Shown: positions 1 to 7,046 of the stretch, piece by piece
How positions within the stretch are numbered: the stretch's first letter is position 1
How the letters are laid out: the number at the start of each line of letters is the position of its first letter
Assembly (NCBI GenBank): GCA_035647615.1
Contig: DASRND010000025.1
Location: forward strand, 62,001-126,000
Length of the DNA stretch: 64,000 bases
Origin: Bacteroidales bacterium
GTDB taxonomy: Bacteria > Bacteroidota > Bacteroidia > Bacteroidales > 4484-276
Reading direction: 5' to 3'
The notes under the pieces: model-generated
The model's database searches: none
The model's input: the letters and a program-made list of their open reading frames with translations, nothing else
What the model was told of the DNA's origin: nothing
Translations under genes and position numbers: made by a program

Positions 1-91
1 ACGTAAAAGAGTGCTTCTTTTAGGATATCCTCTTTCATCTTGGTACTGAATAAAAAAAGTTTTAAGTTTTACCTTAAACCCTTATCATTTG

Positions 92-162
92 AGCGGTAAA
101 TGGGGTTCGAACCCACGACCCTCAGCTTGGGATCCGCCAGCTGGCGGACTATCAACTGAGCA
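92..162 (-). pseudogene. tRNA-Gly remnant carrying a 16-bp palindrome
   Basis: The 45 bases at 88-132 are identical to 188-232, which is the 3' half of the intact tRNA-Gly plus four flanking bases. After that the copies diverge. The ten bases that form the 5' side of the anticodon stem in the intact gene are replaced by a perfect palindrome TCCGCCAGCTGGCGGA (133-148). A D-arm-like stretch follows (149-162, 12 of 14 bases matching 243-256). The 5' acceptor strand is missing: nothing past 162 pairs with the 3' acceptor. It cannot fold as a tRNA. It could be a decayed tandem duplicate or a leftover tRNA-targeted attachment site. Confidence 0.7.
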
Positions 163-191
163 GGATTCAAGTTTCCTTTGAACTCGTTTTG

Positions 192-264
192 AGCGGTAAA
201 TGGGGTTCGAACCCACGACCCTCAGCTTGGGAAGCTGATGCTCTACCAACTGAGCTACTACCGC
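192..264 (-). tRNA. tRNA-Gly (anticodon CCC)
   Basis: The reverse complement folds into a complete 73-nt cloverleaf: acceptor GCGGTAG/TTACCGC (closing G-U), D-stem GCTC/GAGC, anticodon stem TCAGC/GCTGA around loop TTCCCAA (anticodon CCC, reading GGG), T-stem GTGGG/CCCAT around TTCGAAC. The discriminator is U and CCA is not encoded. A TACTTTTG promoter element lies just upstream on the minus strand. Confidence 0.95.
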
Positions 265-276
265 TGGTATCGGCGG

Positions 277-284
277 CAAAAGTA
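277..284 (-). promoter_or_regulatory. promoter -7 element for tRNA-Gly
   Basis: TACTTTTG on the minus strand (CAAAAGTA on plus) matches the Bacteroidota TAnnTTTG consensus and would start transcription close to the tRNA 5' end at 264. No clear -33 TTTG was seen. Confidence 0.55.
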
Positions 285-320
285 AAAATATTTCATTTCA
301 CCGCCTGTAGTTTTGATGAA

Positions 321-1883
321 TTAAAGTCGGCCTTTAATAAACTCCAGTTCCGTAAAATCAAAATCGGGGTTGGGGACGTCGATTTTCATCTCATGGATGT
401 TGGCTTGCGCATCCTGCACAAATTGCACGGTTCCTTTGGGCAGCGACGGAAGGTTGGTGAAGGTGATCTCGAAAGTGTCGAAATAAAGATGGCGTAGTGT
501 GCCCAGAAATAGTGGCGATGGAACCAGTTGCACCATCAGCGTGTCGTCGCGCAGATATACGTTTGCATCACCGTAAAGTTGCCCCGAATAGGTGCCTGTG
601 TATTCCTGAAGCGGCACACTAGGAGAGGTGTTATCGTATTTTTCGGCAGGCGTAGGTTCCTTCTTGCGGGCAGGTTCGTCCTTGTGGGGACGGTTCCGGT
701 CGAGGATAAATGCGCTCCAGTCTTTATCAATTCCACCAAGCATCACGTCGAGCGTTTGGTATATCAAAGGATAGTACAGGCTTGAATTTTTGTTGGTGAG
801 GATAACGAAACCCAGATTTTCGTCAGGAACCAGGCAGGTGTAGGAAATCATGCCGTCGTAGCCGCCGCTGTGGCTAACTATTTTATGTCCCAGATAGTTG
901 TTCAAACCCCAGCCCAGCCCATAAGATTTAAAAAAGGTGGTAGGCCAGGTTTTTTCAGAAAACCCTGACACATTCTGCACGGTGTTTTGGCTCCACATCT
1001 CGCGGCTTCGTGCCGGACTAAATATGGTGTCGTCCTTCACGATGCCATGGTTGAGCTGCAGCATCAGCCATTGCGACATATCGTGCACACTCGAAATGAT
1101 TGCTCCGGCGGCTGCCACGTTGTCCCAGTTCAGATATTCGATGGTGACGACTTCATCATTAAAATCAGTATGTGGCGTGGCTACGTTTTCAAATTTGTCG
1201 AGCTGTGTGGTGGAGGTGATGGAGCGGGTCATGTGAAGCGGCTCAAAAAAGTGCTCACGGATAAAGTCGTCCCAGCTTTTGCCGGTCACCGCCGGAATAA
1301 TTTCGCCGGCAGCGATGTACATGATGTTGGAGTATCCGAAGTTTTCGCGGAAGCCATACATTGGTTTCAGAAAACGGGCACGTTCTATCACTTCGCGCCG
1401 GCTGTAGGTGCTGCCGTACCAGATTAGGTCGCCGCTAAAAGTGGCCAGTCCGCTGCGGTGCGTCAGCAGGTCGCGGATGGTCATGTGCGCGGTGACGTAT
1501 GGATCGTACATTCTGAACCAGGGCAGATATTCTGTTACGGGGTCGTCCCAATGGATAAGCCCTTCATCAACAAGAATAGCCAGCGCGGCTGCGGTAAAAG
1601 CTTTGGTGTTGGAAGCTACCGCAAACATTGTGTTTTGGTCTGTGGTGCCACCGCTGTTGATGTCGCGTTGTCCGTAGCCTTTCTCGAAAACAATTTGGCC
1701 ATTTTTTACGATAGCCACCGCCAGCGCCGGAACTTCCCAGTCGACGCGCGCCTTGGCATAATAATCGTCGAGCGTGGAAAGTTGTTTATTTAAATTGTCC
1801 TTCTGTGCATGAATGCCGGGCGCAAAAGCCAGCAAGCCTGCAAATATCATAAGGAAAGCTTGCGTTAAGAACCGATTTTTCAT
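321..1883 (-). CDS. Exported serine hydrolase, class C beta-lactamase-like
   Basis: A 520-aa protein of the beta-lactamase/penicillin-binding (PF00144) family. A signal peptide ends near residue 26 (GIHAQ). The catalytic SxxK is SNTK at 91-94 after AVA, the YxN motif is YSN at 184-186, and the third box is HSGG at 338-341 in place of KTG. A beta-rich C-terminal domain of about 110 residues (410-520) follows, as in the ClbP/EstB-like multidomain hydrolases. It probably acts in the periplasm or on the cell surface on peptides or esters; the substrate cannot be told from sequence and the name does not imply antibiotic resistance. It starts 10 bases after the sirtuin stop, with no promoter between, so the two are likely co-transcribed. 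Confidence 0.9.
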   Translation of the reverse strand: MKNRFLTQAFLMIFAGLLAFAPGIHAQKDNLNKQLSTLDDYYAKARVDWEVPALAVAIVKNGQIVFEKGYGQRDINSGGTTDQNTMFAVASNTKAFTAAALAILVDEGLIHWDDPVTEYLPWFRMYDPYVTAHMTIRDLLTHRSGLATFSGDLIWYGSTYSRREVIERARFLKPMYGFRENFGYSNIMYIAAGEIIPAVTGKSWDDFIREHFFEPLHMTRSITSTTQLDKFENVATPHTDFNDEVVTIEYLNWDNVAAAGAIISSVHDMSQWLMLQLNHGIVKDDTIFSPARSREMWSQNTVQNVSGFSEKTWPTTFFKSYGLGWGLNNYLGHKIVSHSGGYDGMISYTCLVPDENLGFVILTNKNSSLYYPLIYQTLDVMLGGIDKDWSAFILDRNRPHKDEPARKKEPTPAEKYDNTSPSVPLQEYTGTYSGQLYGDANVYLRDDTLMVQLVPSPLFLGTLRHLYFDTFEITFTNLPSLPKGTVQFVQDAQANIHEMKIDVPNPDFDFTELEFIKGRL

Positions 1884-1893
1884 TATGAAAATA

Positions 1894-2661
1894 TTAGTTT
1901 TTCGATGGTGAATTGTTTTCTATTTTGCGCATGAGTCGTGGCATAATTTCACCAGCCTTTCCACCCAGATAAATGTCGGTGATGGCATTGGTATAGTGCG
2001 ATGGCTCGGGATTTATCTCAATGATCGTTGCTCCGCTTTGTTTGGCGATCACGGGAATCTGGCTGGCAGGCATTACCTCACCTGTGGATCCTATGATCAC
2101 AAGAACGTCGGCTATGCGCGCTGCTGCCTGCGATTGCTGAAAGGCGTCCACGGGGATGGCTTCGCCAAAAAAGATAAAGTCGGGTTTAAGAAGTCCACCG
2201 CAGTGTTGACATTTGGGAGGTAAAACTTCAAGATCTACCTCGCCGGCAGGGTAATGCCGATCGCATTTCGTGCAACGAAGAATCTGCGAATTTCCATGAA
2301 ACTCGTGGATGATGGTGTTGCCGGCTTCCTGGTGCAGGTTGTCGATATTTTGAGTGACGATGCAGCGAAGCAATCCCATCTGTTCTAATTTTGCCAGTGC
2401 CAGGTGGGCAGCGTTGGGCTTGGCTTTGCCAAAGAAATCGTAAAATATCTCCTTGATGACACGCCACGAATCCAGTGGGTTTTGATAAAAATATCCCAGG
2501 TCGAGCACTTGCGGGTCATATTTCTGCCAGAGACCTGAGGGGCCTCTGAATGGCGGGATGCCACTTTCGACAGAAACGCCGGCACCTGTGAATGCAATAA
2601 GGTTTTCGGCTGTTCGCATCAACTGCGCAGCCTTTAGAAGTCGTCGTTCGAGTGTAGGCAT
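1894..2661 (-). CDS. Sir2 family NAD-dependent protein deacylase
   Basis: A 255-aa sirtuin that removes acyl groups from lysines using NAD+. Visible motifs: NAD-binding GAG..S..SGIPPFRG (26-40), TQNIDNLH (103-110), catalytic His122 in FHG, and a zinc site C130/C133 and C151/C154. GST replaces the usual GTS near residue 191. The reading frame extends upstream to 2796, but the added 45 residues are not sirtuin-like and a promoter element (2688-2695) lies inside that extension. The start was therefore placed at 2661. It is the first gene of an apparent operon with the serine hydrolase downstream. It acts in the cytoplasm; its target proteins are unknown. Confidence 0.93.
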   Translation of the reverse strand: MPTLERRLLKAAQLMRTAENLIAFTGAGVSVESGIPPFRGPSGLWQKYDPQVLDLGYFYQNPLDSWRVIKEIFYDFFGKAKPNAAHLALAKLEQMGLLRCIVTQNIDNLHQEAGNTIIHEFHGNSQILRCTKCDRHYPAGEVDLEVLPPKCQHCGGLLKPDFIFFGEAIPVDAFQQSQAAARIADVLVIIGSTGEVMPASQIPVIAKQSGATIIEINPEPSHYTNAITDIYLGGKAGEIMPRLMRKIENNSPSKN

Positions 2662-2687
2662 GAATGTTTGTATTTTGGATGTTCTTG

Positions 2688-2695
2688 CAAAGGTA
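2688..2695 (-). promoter_or_regulatory. promoter -7 element for the sirtuin operon
   Basis: TACCTTTG on the minus strand places the transcription start near 2681, about 20 bases before the ATG at 2661. It rules out the longer start at 2796. The 318-base gap 2662-2979 holds this promoter and the divergent trmH promoter and nothing else recognised. Confidence 0.6.
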
Positions 2696-2919
2696 TTGAA
2701 AAAAGGAAAGTAATCTCCGACAATATGTTTCATAGGCATCATCCCCGGTAATTTAGTGTCTGAGCATAAAGTTGATTTTTTTAAAACAAAAATCAAAATT
2801 CAAATATCCGTAACAGTTTTGGCTATTGAGTTTTAAAATGTTGAAATTTATTGGTAAAGTGCCGTAGTTGATGTAAAAGACAAACTTTTCGTTTTAATTA
2901 GCATAATTCGCTTTAATTC

Positions 2920-2954
2920 TTGGATAAAACAATCAGCCAGATTATTTACTTTTG
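2920..2954 (+). promoter_or_regulatory. promoter for trmH
   Basis: TACTTTTG (2947-2954) is a perfect TAnnTTTG -7 element, with a TTG at 2920-2922 as a possible -33 element 24 bases upstream. Transcription would begin near 2961. Confidence 0.6.
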
Positions 2955-2979
2955 CCTCCAATCATAAAATAACATTATT

Positions 2980-3675
2980 TTGAATATCGATCCTAAGCTG
3001 AAACCGTTGCTGCTGGAGTATCTCACTGGCTTCGTGAGCGACAACAAGCGCGCTAAGTTTGAGGCCATTGTACAGCAACGCACACGCTACATCACCGTGG
3101 TGCTCGAAGATCTCTACCAGCCGCACAATGCCAGCGCCGTGCTTCGCAGTTGCGACTGTTTCGGAATACAGGATGTGCACATCATCGAAAACGCCAACGC
3201 CTACGAAGTGAATCCCGATGTAGCGCTCGGTTCCTCCAAATGGCTTGACCTGATCCGCTACAACGCTACCGAAAATAATACGCCGGAAGCCATTGCTACA
3301 CTCAAAAGCAAAGGTTACCGCATTGTGGCCACAACGCCCCACCAGCACGAGGTAACGCTGCAAAAGCTTGATCTGAACAAAGGGCCGGTGGCACTGTTTT
3401 TTGGTACTGAGATGCGGGGCCTCACACCGGATGCGCTTGCCGGCGCCGACGAGTTTATGATTATCCCCATGTATGGATTTACCGAGAGTTTCAATATTTC
3501 TGTCTCGGTAGCGCTCAGCCTTTTTCATTTAACCGGAGAACTTCGGAACTCAACCATCCCATGGCAGCTGAGCAACGAAGAGCAGATTGATACAAAGCTC
3601 GAATGGGTGCGAAGGGCGGTAAAAAGCAGCGAAGGACTGATTAAAGAATTTTTAAGAAAACAGGCTGTAAAATAA
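2980..3675 (+). CDS. trmH: TrmH family tRNA 2'-O-ribose methyltransferase
   Basis: A 231-aa SpoU/TrmH enzyme that transfers a methyl group from S-adenosylmethionine to a ribose 2'-OH, most likely Gm18 of tRNA. The three SPOUT motifs are present: QPHN.SAVLRSCD.FG (47-62), FFGTEMRGL (140-148) and IIPMYGFTESFNISVS (161-176), the last forming the trefoil-knot cofactor site. Translation starts at a TTG codon; no in-frame ATG precedes motif 1. Length and motif order match TrmH rather than the longer TrmL or RlmB subfamilies, but exact substrate assignment is by similarity. Confidence 0.9.
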   Translation: MNIDPKLKPLLLEYLTGFVSDNKRAKFEAIVQQRTRYITVVLEDLYQPHNASAVLRSCDCFGIQDVHIIENANAYEVNPDVALGSSKWLDLIRYNATENNTPEAIATLKSKGYRIVATTPHQHEVTLQKLDLNKGPVALFFGTEMRGLTPDALAGADEFMIIPMYGFTESFNISVSVALSLFHLTGELRNSTIPWQLSNEEQIDTKLEWVRRAVKSSEGLIKEFLRKQAVK

Positions 3676-3719
3676 ATCTGTTTGCTGCTTGGTGAAAGTG
3701 AGTTTTCGGAAAAAGCAAT

Positions 3720-3727
3720 TACCTTTG
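3720..3727 (+). promoter_or_regulatory. promoter -7 element for THX-repeat gene
   Basis: TACCTTTG matches TAnnTTTG and lies 43 bases before the ATG at 3771, between the trmH stop and the THX gene. Confidence 0.55.
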
Positions 3728-3770
3728 CAGCTATCAAAATTGTATTAATTATTAACAAAAATAAAGTACT

Positions 3771-4283
3771 ATGGGAAAAGGCGACATGAAAACCAAGCGT
3801 GGTAAACGCATCCGTGGCTCCTACGGCAAAGTCCGCCCGCGGCAGCAGCAATCGGTGGTAAAACAAACCGAAAAACATTTGATGAGTGAGCATCTGATCG
3901 AGGAAGTGGCAGTGCCGGAAGCAGCCAAAAAAGAGACTAAGAAAGCGATGGAGGAAAAGGCAGCACCGGTAGCAGCCAAAAAAGAGACTAAGAAAGCGGT
4001 GGAGGAAAAGGCAGTGCCGGAAGCAGCCAAAAAAGAGACTAAGAAAGCGATAGAGGAAAAGGCAGCGCCGGAAGAAGCTAAAAAAGAGACTAAAAAAGCG
4101 GCAGAGGAAAAGGTAGCACCGGAAGCAGCTAAAAAAGAGACCAAGAAAGCCGTAGAGGAAAAGGCAGTGCCGGAAGCAGCCAAAAAAGAGACCAAGAAAG
4201 CGGTAGAGGAAAAGGCAGTGCCAGAAGAAGCCAAAGAAGAGACTAAGAAAACGACGAAGAAAGAACCGGACAAAGAGAAATAA
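3771..4283 (+). CDS. 30S ribosomal protein THX with a seven-unit Lys/Glu/Ala repeat tail
   Basis: A 170-aa protein. Residues 1-25 (MGKGD.KTKRGKR..GSYGK.RPR) match the small ribosomal protein THX (bS31), which lies in the head of the 30S subunit and is normally 25-60 residues long. A short linker (26-46) leads to seven near-identical 17-residue units of the form AVPEAAKKETKKAVEEK (47-165) and a charged end (KEPDKEK). The tail is about 120 residues, rich in K, E and A, proline-punctuated, and would be helical or disordered; similar low-complexity tails occur in histone-H1-like bacterial proteins. The gene has its own promoter. The THX call rests on the short N-terminal match; the tail's role is unknown. 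Confidence 0.8.
   Translation: MGKGDMKTKRGKRIRGSYGKVRPRQQQSVVKQTEKHLMSEHLIEEVAVPEAAKKETKKAMEEKAAPVAAKKETKKAVEEKAVPEAAKKETKKAIEEKAAPEEAKKETKKAAEEKVAPEAAKKETKKAVEEKAVPEAAKKETKKAVEEKAVPEEAKEETKKTTKKEPDKEK
3909..4265 (+). repeat. 51-bp tandem repeat, 7 copies, in the THX gene
   Basis: Seven in-frame 51-bp units encode the 17-residue repeats. Units differ mainly at the second and fourth residues (P[EV][AE]A) and at one position after KKA; the KKETKKA core is invariant in units 1-6 and decays in unit 7. Such an array can expand or contract by slippage without breaking the frame. Confidence 0.95.
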
Positions 4284-4302
4284 ATCTTGGTCACGATACA
4301 AA

Positions 4303-5616
4303 TTAATGGCAGGAAGCTCCGAGGTATTCTGCCATTTTTTTGTATGTTTTGCCGCGCTCTTCAAAGTTGGTAAACTCATCGTAGCTTGCAGCTGCAGGCG
4401 AGAGCAGGCACGCCCTTCCCGTCGGAATTTTATCGAAGTACCGCGCTATCTCATCAAATTTTTCTACCACCACCATTTCCTGATCACTTCTGCAATGTGG
4501 CACAAAAAGTTGCGCCATGCGGCGGCCTGCTGCTCCGGTAAATACAAGAAGTTGCACATTGGATTTTGCCAAAAATTCAGCCAGAACCCCATAATTTATT
4601 CCCCTATCAAAACCGCCCAGAATAAGCATGTAAGTTTTATCAATGGTTTTTACGGCTTCGATGGTCGACTCTGGAATGGTGGAGATGGAATCGTTATAAA
4701 AATCACGCCCACAAAAGTTACCCACCCATTCCAGGCGATGTTCCAGTGACTGGAAAGTGCTGATGCCCAAATTGATTTCAGCCTCGGAAAGTCCCGCCAG
4801 CTGGCAGGCCTGGCGTGCAGCAGCTATGTTTTTTTTGTTGTGATTTCCGACCAGCGTTCCCGATCGTTCATCCCTTTCAGCAGTAGGATCAATCGGATGC
4901 AAACGTGCAGCATGTGACAACATGTGCAGCTGTTGGAAAATGCGCTCATTTTCTTTATCAAAAATAAGATGATCCTGCTGGTTTTGATAGCGCACAATAT
5001 TCATCTTAGCACTGACATAAGCATCCATCCCACCAAAATAATCGAGATGTTCCTCAAAAAAATTTAGTAGGATTGCGATATGCGGCGCATGATGAACATA
5101 CTCCAATTGGTGCGCCGAAAGCTCAAATACAATCAGCGTTTGGGCATTTATTTTATCAATAAAATCAAAAGCTGGTTTGCCAATATTTCCGACCAATACT
5201 GCATCGCGCCCTGCCTTATTCAAAATATGGGAAATAAGACTGCTGGTGGTGCTTTTTCCTTTGGTTCCGGTGATGCCAATAATCTGCCGGCCATAACATT
5301 CCAAAAATAATCCGGCTTGCGAGAGCAAAACCTTCCCGTGCAGCATGTGCTTATGGCTACTAAGTTGCACCCCCGGCGATTTTATGATCACATCATAAAC
5401 CTTGATAGCGTCGAGGTAGTTTTCGCCCAGGTGTAGCGCAATGTTGCTATCACCGGCTATTGCTGTCGTATCGGAGTTTTCGTTTCGATCGGCTATGGCC
5501 AAAGGCAATTTGGGAAAATGATGTCGCAGGTAGCGGTAGGTGCTTTGTCCCTCGCGGCCAAATCCCAGCAGAAGCACTTTCCCACTTTGCAGGTACCGTT
5601 GGAGCAATGCTTTCAT
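4303..5616 (-). CDS. murD: MurD-type UDP-MurNAc-L-Ala glutamate ligase, possibly the L-Glu-specific MurD2
   Basis: A 437-aa Mur ligase that adds glutamate to UDP-MurNAc-L-Ala in the cytoplasm, using ATP. It has an N-terminal Rossmann region (LLLGFGREG, 16-23), the ATP loop GITGTKGKS (114-122), the central motif (ELSAHQLE, 165-172), FEEHLDY (187-193), and a C-terminal SPAAASYDEF..FEERG (406-422). The segment that reads DSKATN in canonical MurD reads DSISTIP (309-315), and the next glycine-rich segment is GGFDRG (334-339); both lie where canonical MurD contacts D-glutamate. With a MurL-like gene overlapping its start by four bases (ATGA), this fits MurD2, which adds L-Glu. No other mur or ftsW genes are adjacent, unlike the usual dcw cluster. 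Confidence 0.88.
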   Translation of the reverse strand: MKALLQRYLQSGKVLLLGFGREGQSTYRYLRHHFPKLPLAIADRNENSDTTAIAGDSNIALHLGENYLDAIKVYDVIIKSPGVQLSSHKHMLHGKVLLSQAGLFLECYGRQIIGITGTKGKSTTSSLISHILNKAGRDAVLVGNIGKPAFDFIDKINAQTLIVFELSAHQLEYVHHAPHIAILLNFFEEHLDYFGGMDAYVSAKMNIVRYQNQQDHLIFDKENERIFQQLHMLSHAARLHPIDPTAERDERSGTLVGNHNKKNIAAARQACQLAGLSEAEINLGISTFQSLEHRLEWVGNFCGRDFYNDSISTIPESTIEAVKTIDKTYMLILGGFDRGINYGVLAEFLAKSNVQLLVFTGAAGRRMAQLFVPHCRSDQEMVVVEKFDEIARYFDKIPTGRACLLSPAAASYDEFTNFEERGKTYKKMAEYLGASCH

Positions 5617-6989
5617 CGATAATTTTTCCTCAGCAGTTTTTCAAAGGTGGGATTTAGAAAATGATCGTTGTTGAAGTCGTCGAGCAGATGGTCAATTTGC
5701 CGGCTTACGGGCGCCATTACTTGCTTGTAGTGGCGAAGCAGTGTCGGCAGGTGCATACCGGCCATCGACTTTATGACCCGTTGCAGGGCTGCGTTCACCT
5801 CTTCCGTTGTGCCCACACACTCGAAAGGTTTTTCGGGTGCCAGTCCGGTGAGCTCATCAAAGGTGTATTTTAGGCTTTCGTCGTCGAGCAGGTGGTGCCC
5901 GAAAATAGAGATGAGCTTTTGCTGATTTATAAACGGTGACAGGATAATCCAGGTAAAGAGACACTTGGGGCACTGTCCGCACCAGGTGTCGGTGCGTCCG
6001 CCAACATTACAGCTATTGAAATGTCCGTAAAACTTTGGCCTCCGCGCAAAAAGCCTCGCTATCTGCAGCTCATTGAGCGGCCGCAGGAAACTGAAATAAT
6101 TAAAATCAGGGCTGATGTGCGCATGAACATAATCCCGGAAATCTTTTTCAAATTCATAACTTTTCGAATATTGATGATTAATTTTTGTGCCGGGAATCGT
6201 GGGCTCGTTGGCGCTGGATTCGTTGGAGAGGGCAATATACCGCATGTTGCCAAGCCGCGCAGCCAGAAGCGTAACGAATGCAAGCATCGCCGAAAATGGA
6301 GTGTGCCCGTTGAGGTAGCCTTCGTCGTTGAGCAGCAGCAGGCGCGGGTCGATGGTGCGGTTGGCGGTAATTATAGCAGCGGGGTCGATGCCGGCGGCCT
6401 CGATGGTACCAAAAGCTGACGGAAGCGGATTGACCATAAATGGGCGCACCGCCATGTCTTCATTTTTCAGGATGTCAAGCGTTATGGCCGAATCTTTTCC
6501 GCCTCCCACCGGAACCAGAATGTCGTCGGTCGTGTCAAAATGAAAGCTGTCGAAATTTCGATCGCTCTCGCTTACAATCTCTACAAACTTATTGGGATGG
6601 GTTTCAATGCCGTTAGTATAAAAAAACTCGCCAAGTCCGTTGAACCATAATTTTTTCCACCAGGTGATTTGCTGTTTGTTCAGCGTGCCGGCTTTTACGA
6701 TTACAAGCGGCGGGCAGGCAGCTTTCCAATAACTCAGCAATTCGATCATCCCGATATTAAAAATTATCGTCTCCAGGCCTTTGATGTCGGCAGGTAAATT
6801 TTCAAACGGAGCCAGCGGCATCGTCAGCGTCGGAGCGAAATGAATATCGCCGGCCATGCTAAACGAAAATCGGATTGTTAGTTGCTTGTTGTCTTTTTGA
6901 AATGTGAAACTTTCATAAACTAAAAATGGGTGTTTTTCGCGTAATTGATTGTACGTGTTGGTGTTATCAATTATATTCATGTTATTCAT
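5613..6989 (-). CDS. murL: MurL-like UDP-MurNAc-L-Ala-L-Glu epimerase
   Basis: A 458-aa protein with an ATP-pyrophosphatase PP-loop VGGGKDS (161-167) and a cysteine cluster C327...WCGQCPKC (C337, C340, C343). Other distinctive stretches are NHQYSKS (271-277), YFSFLRPLNEL (298-308) and KPFECVG near residue 400. This pattern matches my recollection of MurL from Xanthomonas, which uses ATP to invert the terminal L-Glu of UDP-MurNAc-L-Ala-L-Glu to D-Glu, forming AMP. Its stop overlaps the murD start (ATGA), the same partnership as murD2-murL in Xanthomonas. An alternative is another QueC-like PP-loop enzyme, but the murD coupling favours MurL. Confidence 0.8.
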   Translation of the reverse strand: MNNMNIIDNTNTYNQLREKHPFLVYESFTFQKDNKQLTIRFSFSMAGDIHFAPTLTMPLAPFENLPADIKGLETIIFNIGMIELLSYWKAACPPLVIVKAGTLNKQQITWWKKLWFNGLGEFFYTNGIETHPNKFVEIVSESDRNFDSFHFDTTDDILVPVGGGKDSAITLDILKNEDMAVRPFMVNPLPSAFGTIEAAGIDPAAIITANRTIDPRLLLLNDEGYLNGHTPFSAMLAFVTLLAARLGNMRYIALSNESSANEPTIPGTKINHQYSKSYEFEKDFRDYVHAHISPDFNYFSFLRPLNELQIARLFARRPKFYGHFNSCNVGGRTDTWCGQCPKCLFTWIILSPFINQQKLISIFGHHLLDDESLKYTFDELTGLAPEKPFECVGTTEEVNAALQRVIKSMAGMHLPTLLRHYKQVMAPVSRQIDHLLDDFNNDHFLNPTFEKLLRKNYR

Positions 6990-7020
6990 TTGACTGGTGA
7001 TGAAATTAAATTTTGAAAAT

Positions 7021-7028
7021 CAAAAATA
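7021..7028 (-). promoter_or_regulatory. promoter -7 element for murL-murD
   Basis: TATTTTTG on the minus strand would start transcription near 7014, about 25 bases before the murL ATG at 6989. Confidence 0.5.
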
Positions 7029-7046
7029 GACAATTAATTTTGAGAA

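Noticed and set aside
85..279. 64-aa frame across the tRNA region
   Set aside because: Translation of tRNA-Gly and its remnant.
321..1883. Antibiotic-resistance beta-lactamase
   Set aside because: The HSGG box and the C-terminal beta domain fit esterase/peptidase relatives rather than AmpC.
2662..2796. Longer sirtuin start
   Set aside because: The extension is not sirtuin-like and contains the promoter.
3525..4379. 284-aa minus-strand frame rich in Phe/Leu/Arg repeats
   Set aside because: It is the mirror of the THX 51-bp array, so the repeats are an artefact of the coding strand.
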